The notes under the pieces: model-generated
What the model was told of the DNA's origin: nothing
Databases searched by the model: none
Seen by the model: only the letters and a program-made list of their open reading frames with translations
Source of the DNA: Firmicutes bacterium UBA5388
Lineage (GTDB): Bacteria; Bacillota; UBA4882; UBA10575
Direction: 5' to 3'
Assembly: GCA_002409975.1 (NCBI GenBank)
Contig: DHOO01000010.1
Location: forward strand, 1-14,252
DNA: 14,252 nt
Translations under genes and position numbers: made by a program
Shown here: piece after piece, positions 1 to 6,558 of the stretch
Numbering within the stretch: position 1 is the stretch's first letter
Layout: the number at the start of each line of letters is the position of its first letter

Positions 1-54
1 GGGTGGTCGACTACCTAGAAAATACATTTCGCAGCTCGGAACTCTTCAATCTTT

Positions 55-942
55 TTAAAACCTATAATTACAGTTGAATCCCACCCCCTCACCGTTCCAT
101 GATGGCCAGAGGCTCAAATTTGGGGCCTGTTGTAGATGTCTCCTCGCTACCGCCCGGGCGGTAAAATATCCTAACACTGAACCGACAAAAATATCCGAAG
201 CCCAGTGTTGATCATCATTCACCCGTGACCAGGCCGTCAGTCCGGCAATCCCATAAGCAAGCACCGGCGCCAGCCAATTATCTTCTCCGTAGACCGCGGC
301 AATAATGCCCGCAGTGGAGAAAGCAAGGGCAGAATGGCCGGAAGGAAAAGAAAGATGAGCATCATCAAAGGACAGACCCGGACCATCCCAAGCGCCACTA
401 TCGCCGGCGCCCGGTCGACACCTGTGCCCTAACAGCTTAAGAGTATACGTCAGACCAGAGGTAATGACCAGACTCTCCAATCCGTATAAACCGGCCTGAA
501 GAGGTTTATCCTCCCCGTTTATACTGCCATAAAGATAGAGCAATCCTAATCCCGGCAGAATAAACTGTAGTTCTCCACCGTAACTAAACAGATTCGCAAC
601 CCCATCACTAATCCTGTTTCGCTTGGTTTGAACTACCTCCCGGATTTGTTCATCAGATAGAACTAATAACAGGGCGGTCCCAGTTACTATAGAAGCCTTA
701 AGCCAGTCCGTACGCTGCCAACGAGTAGGCGCGGTTAGAATATACGCCGTGTCATTTAGGCAATTTCTCCAATAAGCGCCGTTGGGTTTTAAAGTTAAGC
801 CTTGCTGTTGTTGAAGCAACTGAACATTGGCCTGTTGAAACTCGGCCGAAGGCAGTTCCATCGCAAAAGCGGGACCGGTGACCGCCCCAGTTAATGCCAA
901 CCCTAGTGCCAGAAAAATTATAATTTTAAAAGCTCCTTTCAA
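55..942 (-). CDS. Exported PAP2-family phosphatase
   Basis: This is a type 2 phosphatidic acid phosphatase (PAP2) family protein of 295 aa. All three catalytic motifs are intact: KLLGHRCRP (KX6RP), FPSGHS (PSGH) and SRVNDDQHWASD (SRX5HX3D). It starts at TTG, five bases after GGAGGGG. Residues 1-27 look like a signal peptide ending GPAFA, and several hydrophobic segments follow, so the active site should face the outside of the membrane. Members of this family dephosphorylate lipid phosphates such as undecaprenyl pyrophosphate (BcrC-like) or phosphatidylglycerophosphate; the substrate here is not known. The gene lies 85 bases after the histidine kinase gene on the same strand, so it may be the last gene of that operon. 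The last residues (GVGFNCNYRF) resemble an outer-membrane-type beta strand with a terminal Phe, a weak hint of a diderm host. Confidence 0.9.
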   Translation of the reverse strand: MKGAFKIIIFLALGLALTGAVTGPAFAMELPSAEFQQANVQLLQQQQGLTLKPNGAYWRNCLNDTAYILTAPTRWQRTDWLKASIVTGTALLLVLSDEQIREVVQTKRNRISDGVANLFSYGGELQFILPGLGLLYLYGSINGEDKPLQAGLYGLESLVITSGLTYTLKLLGHRCRPGAGDSGAWDGPGLSFDDAHLSFPSGHSALAFSTAGIIAAVYGEDNWLAPVLAYGIAGLTAWSRVNDDQHWASDIFVGSVLGYFTARAVARRHLQQAPNLSLWPSWNGEGVGFNCNYRF

Positions 943-1027
943 ATCTACCCCTCCTTGTAACCCCGGTTTTCCTTAACCAACAATCTTGATTATAACCGGT
1001 AGATCTGACATGGAGCTTACAGCTTTC

Positions 1028-1951
1028 TTACTTTTTCTTAATTTTTGGTACAGAAACCCGGACACAGGTTTTAAGATAAGGGGCACTTTCCATGGATATT
1101 GTACCCTTCATCTTCTGTACCAGTTCTTTAGCAATAGTCAGACCCAGTCCATGACCTGGCCTTGACCTTGCAGAATCGCTCTTATAAAGGCGCTCAAAGA
1201 CTTTGGAGATTTCATGAGCCGAAAGCCCGGGGCCCCGATCCCACACCTCAAAATAGGCATCCGTATCATCTGCCCAGGACGTCACACCAAGAAAATGATA
1301 AGCGCAGCCATAACGGAAAGAGTTTTGCAGCAAATTATGGAAAACCCGGATTAAGGCGTGTTGATCGCCCATGACAAAGCATTCCTCATCGGGAATTTGA
1401 ACTTCCAGCGTTACTTCCGCTTTCTGTAACTTCGGGATCCACCCTATCAATTCGCTGCGTAACAGCTCAAATAGGTCAATTGGCTCCAAATTAAGCTGTA
1501 GTTCATCGGCCTCGATCTGCGCTATCGTAAACAACCCGTCAATATATTCTTTTAACGCATAGGCCTTATTCCTGGCAATCTGCAAATACTCCTCCGCCTC
1601 CGGGCCGGCCATCCCCTCACATAAAGCGTCTAAATAACCTAACACTGAAGTTAGTGGGGTACGCAAGTCATGTGACAGATTAGCCAGCATCTGCTTCCTG
1701 GCCTGTTCGGCACGGACTAACTTGTTTTTATCCTGTTGGTAAGAATCAACCAGGTGGTTGATTCTAAAAGCTAGCGGAGCAATCGGTTCGTGAACCCCCA
1801 CATAAATTCTAAGATTTTCATTACCGGCCATAATCTCGTCCAAGGTATGCAGGATCTTCTCCATACGGCAACGCTTCTGCCGTCGGCGCGTAAAAAAATA
1901 AGCAAAGGTGATGAGTGCTAGGATCATACCTCCTATCTGTTCCCTACTCAT
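1028..1951 (-). CDS. Sensor histidine kinase with one membrane helix
   Basis: This is a sensor kinase of about 307 aa that phosphorylates the regulator encoded just upstream. A single hydrophobic helix spans residues 6-20 and is followed by RRRQKR, so there is no sizeable extracellular domain. The H-box NLSHDLRTPLTS places the phosphorylated His near residue 94. The ATP-binding part shows an N-box (HNLLQNSFRYG, about 205-215), G1 (DRGPGLS), F-box (FERLYKSD) and G2 (GHGLGLTIA). An ATG 15 bases further upstream is also open, but GGAGGAG lies six bases before the ATG at 1951, so that start is preferred. The gene then overlaps the regulator's stop codon by 8 bases (ATGAGTAG), which implies translational coupling. 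The signal is unknown; the short sensor region resembles kinases that read membrane or partner-protein state. Confidence 0.92.
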   Translation of the reverse strand: MSREQIGGMILALITFAYFFTRRRQKRCRMEKILHTLDEIMAGNENLRIYVGVHEPIAPLAFRINHLVDSYQQDKNKLVRAEQARKQMLANLSHDLRTPLTSVLGYLDALCEGMAGPEAEEYLQIARNKAYALKEYIDGLFTIAQIEADELQLNLEPIDLFELLRSELIGWIPKLQKAEVTLEVQIPDEECFVMGDQHALIRVFHNLLQNSFRYGCAYHFLGVTSWADDTDAYFEVWDRGPGLSAHEISKVFERLYKSDSARSRPGHGLGLTIAKELVQKMKGTISMESAPYLKTCVRVSVPKIKKK

Positions 1952-2648
1952 GGCCTGCTCCTCCATTAAATTGATAACCCATACCCCAAACTGTTAAAAT
2001 ATAGATAGGGCGCTCCGGGTCGGGTTCGATTTTTTTGCGTAACCTTCGAATATGCACCATAATATTGTTATCATCGTAAGCATACTCATCTTGCCATACG
2101 TTTTGGTAAATCTGCTTTTTAGTAAAGATTTGTCCGGGATGGGAGGACAAAAAGTAGAGCAAATCATATTCCTTTCTGGTAAGGGCCAGGTCTTGTTCAT
2201 TGTAAGTCACACGCAGATGCGCCGGGTCGATAACCAGAGAACCAAAAACCATGCGCCGGGGTTTTTCGGGCGCCGCGCCCAGTTCCACATATCGACGGAT
2301 TAATGATTGCGCCCTGGCCGTCAATTCCGACAAACTAAAGGGTTTGGTTAGATAATCATCGGCCCCTGATTTTAAGCCCAATACTTTATCCATCTCCTCG
2401 CCTCTGGCCGTAAGGATTAGGACCGGGGTATTTTTCGTTTTTCGAATATGATTAAGGGTAGTTATCCCATCCATCTCCGGCATCATCAGATCAAGGATAA
2501 TCAGATGATACTCCTGTTTTTTTACTAATTCCAGACCTGTCTTCCCATTATGAGCAAGATCCGCCTCATAGCCTTCAGTTTCCATGCATTTTTTTAACAA
2601 TCTACAGAGTTCGGGATCATCATCAATAATTAGAATTCGCTTTTTCAT
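1944..2648 (-). CDS. OmpR/PhoB-family response regulator
   Basis: This is a two-domain regulator of 234 aa. The receiver domain has the acidic cluster DDD (9-11), phosphoacceptor Asp53 in LDLMMPEMDG, Thr80 and Lys102 in TKPF. The winged-helix DNA-binding domain occupies roughly residues 135-230, with the typical LTRKEYDLLYFL and VWGMGYQF segments. A GTG 12 bases upstream is in frame, but it overlaps the GGAGGT ribosome binding site, so the ATG at 2648 is the better start. It is cotranscribed with the overlapping kinase gene. Given the phosphatase gene that follows, it probably controls an envelope-related response, though this is inferred from position only. No convincing promoter was found in the 150 bases upstream. 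Confidence 0.93.
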   Translation of the reverse strand: MKKRILIIDDDPELCRLLKKCMETEGYEADLAHNGKTGLELVKKQEYHLIILDLMMPEMDGITTLNHIRKTKNTPVLILTARGEEMDKVLGLKSGADDYLTKPFSLSELTARAQSLIRRYVELGAAPEKPRRMVFGSLVIDPAHLRVTYNEQDLALTRKEYDLLYFLSSHPGQIFTKKQIYQNVWQDEYAYDDNNIMVHIRRLRKKIEPDPERPIYILTVWGMGYQFNGGAGHE

Positions 2649-2802
2649 CCAAACCTCCACTTTAAAGCAGTATAAGATCTTAGATTAACAAATTGGGACT
2701 TCAGGATCTCCAGGTACTGGGTGATATAGCCATCAACTCATATATCTATTCTCTGAATCATACAGTTCCCCTTTTCAATTTCCTAAAAACTCCCATTCCT
2801 CC

Positions 2803-4434
2803 TTATGGCAACCGTCTTAACTCTTTAAGAATTTGTCGGTATTCCCGATCAAGGGCTTCAATGTCGTCATTTTTGGATGGCATACTCAATCTCCCCACAA
2901 TCTCTGTCATGCGGTGCTGAAGGATCATTCTATCTACATGGTTATTGTCATCTTGGAGAGATGCTTCTTTCTTTATAGAGTACTCTTCATAGGTTCCCTC
3001 AAAACATCTGGTCTTCTGGTTTTCGATCGCGATAATATGATCGGCGACATTCTTGACAAACCTTCGATCATGAGAAACAAAGAGCACAGTCCCTTGATAG
3101 TTTAATACTGCTTCCTCCACTGCTTCCATTGAATAGATATCCAGATAATTAGTGGGTTCGTCTAACACCAGTAAATTAAAATCGCTGACGATTATTTTAG
3201 CCAACGCCGCCTTTACCCTTTCCCCGCCGCTTAATAAAGAAGTATTTTTCACCACATCTTCCTGCTTAAAGAGGAGCCGGGCAAGGAGAATTCTTACAAA
3301 TGTTTCATCATAGATACTGTTTTCCATCACATTCTGCAGTAAGGTCTTATTACTTTCTAAAATACTTATATCCTGGCTGAAGTAACCTATTTTAATGCCT
3401 TTAGCTCTGTTTATTGCTGCATCGCCAGTTATGATCATCTTAAGAAGCGTAGTCTTACCGCTTCCATTGGGACCAATAAGAGCAGTTTTGCTATTATTAA
3501 CTACCTTGAATTCAGCCTTCTGGAAAATCACTTTGTCTCCAAACTTTTTGTCCAGCCGTTCAGCGCTTAATACCACTTTACAATAAAGTTGTTTGGTCTT
3601 TTGTAGATCGACATTGATTTCCGGTAATTTCTTCGGCTTCTCTTTTGCCTCAAGTTGTTCCATCCGGGTTCTAAAGGCATTAACCCGTCTTTCAAGTTTC
3701 GCTCTGGCAATCTTAGCGTCCATTTTGTGAAGTCTGGCCTCAGAATTTCCCATTCTTTTCGGAGCTTTTCTCACAGCTCTAATTTCTTTCTTCTTCTGCT
3801 CTATAGCTTCCTGCAACCTGTTTTTTTCCGAAACATACTGTTCATACTCGAATGTCGCCCGTTCTCTTTCTTTTTCTTTTAAGATTTTATATTCACTATA
3901 ATTACCTTTATAAAGCCGCGCCTCTCCGTTCTCAATTTCAAGAATGGTATTGCAGACTTTATCCAAAAATTCCCGGTCATGGGAGACTACGAGAATAGCG
4001 CCATCAAACTGTGTCAACTCCCTTTGGAGTAATTCTATTCCTTCCCGATCCAGATTACTGGTCGGTTCGTCCCCAATAATTAGAGCATTATCTTTACCTA
4101 AGGCCTTTGCGAGCTTAAGCCGAGTAATTTCGCCCCCACTTAAACCTTCCATCTGTAAACCGCTTACTCCAAATCTGCTGGCCGCATAACCATCTATTTC
4201 GGTTTTTTCTTCCTCCCCAAGCTGCGTTATATAGGCATAAGTTCCATAGATCGCCGCCCTCCCCTCATCGGACGCCACTCTCTTGGTTAATATATTAAGG
4301 AAGGTGGTCTTTCCCGAACCATTCAGCCCTACTATGCCTATCCTGTCAGTTTTATAGATTTTAAAATCATCAACTTTCAGGATCAATCGATCGCAATAAT
4401 ATTTTGTGACTCCATTCATTTGCGCCACTAACAT
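2803..4434 (-). CDS. ABC-F ribosome-protection ATPase (VmlR/Vga-like)
   Basis: This is a soluble twin-ATPase protein of 543 aa without membrane segments. The first ATPase has Walker A GLNGSGKTT (36-44), signature LSGGE (98-102) and Walker B with GDEPTSNLD (121-129). The second has GPNGSGKTT (321-329), LSGGE (401-405) and LDEPTNYLD (424-432). Between them lies a long charged linker (about 185-285), the part that reaches the peptidyl-transferase centre in ABC-F proteins. Length and layout, including a short C-terminal tail (LSMPSKNDDIEALDREYRQI), resemble VmlR of Bacillus subtilis and Vga proteins, which relieve lincosamides, streptogramin A and pleuromutilins by target protection. The drug spectrum here is inferred. 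The glycine in the first Walker B (IIGDEP) is slightly unusual. The gene is monocistronic in appearance, with an elaborate leader. The stop codon TAA is immediately continued by GGAGG, as if another gene once followed. Confidence 0.9.
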   Translation of the reverse strand: MLVAQMNGVTKYYCDRLILKVDDFKIYKTDRIGIVGLNGSGKTTFLNILTKRVASDEGRAAIYGTYAYITQLGEEEKTEIDGYAASRFGVSGLQMEGLSGGEITRLKLAKALGKDNALIIGDEPTSNLDREGIELLQRELTQFDGAILVVSHDREFLDKVCNTILEIENGEARLYKGNYSEYKILKEKERERATFEYEQYVSEKNRLQEAIEQKKKEIRAVRKAPKRMGNSEARLHKMDAKIARAKLERRVNAFRTRMEQLEAKEKPKKLPEINVDLQKTKQLYCKVVLSAERLDKKFGDKVIFQKAEFKVVNNSKTALIGPNGSGKTTLLKMIITGDAAINRAKGIKIGYFSQDISILESNKTLLQNVMENSIYDETFVRILLARLLFKQEDVVKNTSLLSGGERVKAALAKIIVSDFNLLVLDEPTNYLDIYSMEAVEEAVLNYQGTVLFVSHDRRFVKNVADHIIAIENQKTRCFEGTYEEYSIKKEASLQDDNNHVDRMILQHRMTEIVGRLSMPSKNDDIEALDREYRQILKELRRLP

Positions 4435-4465
4435 AAAAATCCCCTCCAGATCTGCTGGAGAGGAT
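4435..4465 (-). terminator. Terminator hairpin that also covers the ABC-F ribosome binding site
   Basis: On the minus strand ATCCTCTCCAG (4465-4455) pairs with CTGGAGGGGAT (4449-4439) across a five-base loop, giving 11 pairs with one G-U. The run of five T (4439-4435) follows and the ATG comes next. The 3' arm contains the only Shine-Dalgarno sequence, GGAGGGG. The hairpin can therefore both end transcription and block ribosome entry. A competing stem lies just upstream: GGAG (4476-4473) with CTCC (4460-4457) and AGG (4469-4467) with CCT (4463-4461), loop TAT. It uses bases of the hairpin's 5' arm, so the two folds exclude each other. Confidence 0.7.
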
Positions 4466-4661
4466 ACCTATGCTCCTTACAACTTTCTTTCTTCGCAATT
4501 TTAAACCCGGCTAAAAAATCAGACCTATTAAAAAACAACATTCTTCCAACATGTCATTTTAAACGCTTTAGAAAAGAAAGTATTAATTAAAGGCGCACCT
4601 ATCCAATCCAGCTTAAATATAAAAAAAGCCATCGTGTTGTTAACTTTAAGCAAAGAATGGA

Positions 4662-4673
4662 TTAGTTTCTCAT
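4662..4673 (-). CDS. Three-codon leader ORF (MRN)
   Basis: ATG AGA AAC TAA lies about 60 bases after the predicted transcript start. AAAGGAG precedes it, but only two bases away, which is tight; GGAAGG lies 13 bases upstream. The stop codon overlaps the 5' arm of the competing stem (4663-4658), so a ribosome held at the stop would melt that stem. Very short leader ORFs are documented in front of ABC-F genes. Whether this one is translated cannot be told from the sequence. Confidence 0.35.
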   Translation of the reverse strand: MRN

Positions 4674-4738
4674 TGCTCCTTTAATACCTTCCTTTCTAAA
4701 TTATCCAATTCCCATAATAATAGCAACTATATAACATA

Positions 4739-4767
4739 ATTATATTATAGCCAAAAGCAAGTGTCAA
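4739..4767 (-). promoter_or_regulatory. Consensus SigA promoter of the ABC-F gene
   Basis: On the minus strand TTGACA (4767-4762) is followed after exactly 17 bases by TATAAT (4744-4739). Both hexamers match the consensus fully. Transcription should start near 4732. Such a strong constitutive promoter in front of a resistance gene fits control after initiation. Confidence 0.85.
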
Positions 4768-4864
4768 TGAGAGGAATACTTTAAGAAGGCTTTCCCTTCC
4801 CCCATAAATTACCAAACAAAAGCTATTCTAATTTTCCTTTTATAGTAGAAAATAACCCCTTGTT

Positions 4865-4891
4865 AAAAAGAAGACCCTTTCGGGTCTTCTT
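4865..4891 (-). terminator. Rho-independent terminator of hsp20
   Basis: The minus-strand RNA folds as AAGAAGACCC-gaaa-GGGTCTTCTT, a perfect 10-bp stem with a GAAA tetraloop, and the T-run continues directly from the stem. It lies about 30 bases after the hsp20 stop codon and upstream of the ABC-F promoter, so it separates the two units. Confidence 0.88.
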
Positions 4892-4921
4892 AAGCGATGA
4901 ACAGCAATAGCTATGCTCACC

Positions 4922-5377
4922 TTACTGAAGCGGTCGCTCATCTGCTTTAATCTTCGGTTTAAATCCTCGTCTTTTAGCGGTTTCCGCCTTGGGTATCCGT
5001 AGTTCCAACACCCCATTTTTATAGCAGGCGGTTGCCTGTTCGGACTTAACCTCTGTTGGTAGAGGAATAGTTCGTTGGAAGCTACCGTAACGCCGCTCTG
5101 TTAAATGATACCCTTTCTCTTCCCGGGTTTCATCCCGTTTAGTCTCTCCTTTAAGATAAACCACATTTTCATCCACGGTAATGTCAAGATCTTCTCGGCT
5201 TACCCCTGGAAGATCGGCTTGCAACACAATTTCACTATCTGTTTCTTGAAGGTCAATTGAAGGTCCGAAATTACCGGTTCTAAAAAAGTCAGTAAAGCTT
5301 TTCGGAACCAGTTGATTAAAGAAACGATCACCCCAAAAGTTATTGTGGAATGGACTTAACCAATTCCGATTATCCAC
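4922..5377 (-). CDS. Small heat shock protein, Hsp20 family
   Basis: This is a cytoplasmic ATP-independent holdase chaperone of 151 aa that keeps unfolding proteins soluble for refolding by other chaperones. The alpha-crystallin domain spans about residues 38-135 (from PSIDLQETDSEIVLQADLPG to the A-x-x-x-N-G-V-L motif in ACYKNGVLELRIPK). A short aromatic N-terminal arm (WLSPFHNNFWGDRFF) and a Lys/Arg-rich C-terminal tail flank it. The start is GTG, preceded by AGGAGGTGA. The gene stands alone with its own terminator. I saw no clear CIRCE inverted repeat or CtsR box upstream, so its heat control is unknown. Confidence 0.94.
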   Translation of the reverse strand: MDNRNWLSPFHNNFWGDRFFNQLVPKSFTDFFRTGNFGPSIDLQETDSEIVLQADLPGVSREDLDITVDENVVYLKGETKRDETREEKGYHLTERRYGSFQRTIPLPTEVKSEQATACYKNGVLELRIPKAETAKRRGFKPKIKADERPLQ

Positions 5378-5547
5378 TGAATCACCTCCTTATCGGTTAT
5401 TAATATTTTTTCCCCAATTTTAAAGTTTAATCATTAAATCGCCTTTATGAATCATCAGCTTCTTCATTCTCTTGGTTTCTAAAATACTGGCAGAGGTGAG
5501 GCAGGATTTTTTTTGCCCACTCGCACATTCCTTTGTCACTCCTGCGG

Positions 5548-5574
5548 ACTCCTGTGAATAACTTACATAGAGTT
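5548..5574 (+). promoter_or_regulatory. Possible SigK-like promoter before comA
   Basis: AC at 5548-5549 is followed after 16 bases by CATAGAGTT (5566-5574), which differs from the Bacillus SigK form (AC, N16, CATANNNTA) only at the last base. Transcription would start near 5581, about 20 bases before the start codon. A SigA reading of the same region (TTGTCA at 5533 with AATAAC after 18 bases) is poorer but possible. The motif is short and could be chance. Confidence 0.25.
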
Positions 5575-5599
5575 GCAAGAATGGGAGGAGTGAGGCGCT

Positions 5600-6479
5600 T
5601 TGTCAATGCAAAAACCGCGTTTGGCTTGGTGGGATACACTATCTGGGTTTCCCTTGCCCGGACACAGTAACAAACCACGCCAGACCGGTTATACCATGTT
5701 GCTAGACAAGAGGTTAGGACTGAGCGAAACACGCGATCTGTTGGAGCTGGCCTGTGACTACATAGACATCATCAAGCTCACCTTTGGCACATCGGCTCTT
5801 TACCCGGAATCGGTGCTCCGCGACAAAATTAAACTAATTCGTTTCTATGGGGTGGACGTTTACCCCGGAGGTACACTGTTCGAGATTGCTATGTGGCAAG
5901 ATAAGCTGGAATCGTACCTTCAGCGCGCTGCTGAACTTGGCTTTACCGGTATTGAGGTATCTGATGGCACTATCCCCCTCAGCGCCAAAGAACGGCGCCG
6001 TGCCATTCAAAGTGCTAAAGCCCATGGTTTTAAGGTAGTAACCGAAGTCGGAAAGAAAGATGGAACACCGATCCCCGTTTTGCGCATGCAGCAAATAATC
6101 GCAGATGATCTAGAATATGGCGCCGACAAAGTGATTATTGAAGGACGGGAATCGGGTAAGGCTGTTGGAATTTATGATCAAAACGGTAATATGAAAGAGG
6201 CTGAGATGGAGGCTTTAGTGCATGGTCTCCCTTGCCCTGAGGCTTGTTCTGATTTGGGAAGCCCCCCTGAAAAGTCAGCAAGTAAGCTTGATTAAGCGCT
6301 TTGGGCCTAACGTAAATCTCGGTAACATCGCACCGGAAGAGACGTTAGCACTGCAAGCCTTGCGCTGTGGCCTACGGGGTGACACGCTAAGGCTTTGCCT
6401 AGACCATATGGCCGCCAATTGTCGGCGAGTAAGCGGCGGGGAGGTGAGTAGTGGTGGAAATATTGACGCGGATTTCTAA
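5600..6479 (+). CDS. comA: Phosphosulfolactate synthase (ComA/YitD family), frameshifted
   Basis: This enzyme family adds sulfite to phosphoenolpyruvate to make phosphosulfolactate, the first step towards sulfolactate (and coenzyme M in methanogens). One frame gives residues from MQKPRLAWWDTLSGFP through the barrel segments DIIKLTFGTSALYP, YPGGTLFEIA, GFTGIEVSDGTI, VVTEVGKK and KVIIEGRESG to MEALVHGLP. The family's C-terminal part (LIWEAPLKSQQ, FGPNVNLGNIAPEE, ALRCGLRGDTLR) continues in the next frame from about 6222. Dropping one base near 6228-6235, for example one T of the CCCTTGCCC stretch, restores one protein of about 290 aa. The start may be TTG at 5600 or ATG at 5606, both behind GGGAGGAGTGAGG. 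The reading-frame break is either an assembly error or a recent null mutation. The 3' end overlaps the next small ORF by 26 bases. No comB phosphatase gene is in the window. Confidence 0.85.
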
Positions 6480-6558
6480 AGACTGGTGGGCAGTGATTCT
6501 AGCCGGCCTACTAATGTTGTGCGTCAAGATAGGGCTCATTACTACGGTGCCATGGTAA
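6454..6558 (+). CDS. Detached N-terminal helix of the UPF0324 transporter
   Basis: This 34-aa ORF (VEILTRISKDWWAVILAGLL...) starts at GTG, seven bases after a strong GGGGAGGTGA. It contains one hydrophobic helix after KDWW, a segment that in many UPF0324 proteins begins the same polypeptide as the transporter. Its stop (TGG TAA) overlaps the ATG of the downstream gene. Adding one G at the GG of 6554-6555 would join the two into TTVPW-VSKLIKYLPG. The transporter ORF has no ribosome binding site of its own, so in either reading translation begins here. It is too short for routine gene calling. Confidence 0.6.
   Translation: MEILTRISKDWWAVILAGLLMLCVKIGLITTVPW

Larger units (their letters stand above)
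4435..4732 (-). promoter_or_regulatory. Long attenuator leader of the ABC-F gene
   Basis: From the predicted start site (about 4732) to the ATG there are close to 298 untranslated bases, far more than a simple gene needs. In transcript order the leader holds a three-codon ORF (4673-4662) and then a possible early terminator: CCATT at 4660-4656 pairing with GATGG at 4633-4629, then C and seven T. A competing stem pairs AATCCA/GCTTAAA (4663-4658, 4651-4645) with TTTAAGC/TGGATT (4617-4605). The leader ends in a strong hairpin at 4465-4439 against the start codon. Drug-induced ribosome stalling on short leader ORFs is known to control many ABC-F and erm genes; that this leader acts so is inference from the structure. 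Confidence 0.65.

Noticed and set aside
2..76. Plus-strand open frame at the window edge (VVDYLENTFRSSELFNLFKT...)
   Set aside because: It could be the tail of an upstream gene, but only 24 codons are visible, nothing is recognisable and it overlaps the end of the PAP2 gene.
4511..4552. 13-aa ORF (MLEECCFLIGLIF) in the ABC-F leader
   Set aside because: No Shine-Dalgarno sequence precedes it, and it does not overlap the switch stems.
5445..5732. Minus-strand ORF of 95 aa
   Set aside because: Its first half is the antisense of comA and the rest has no family resemblance or ribosome binding site.
6215..6558. Programmed frameshifting in comA or the exporter
   Set aside because: No slippery heptamer or downstream pseudoknot is visible; simple indels explain both breaks.
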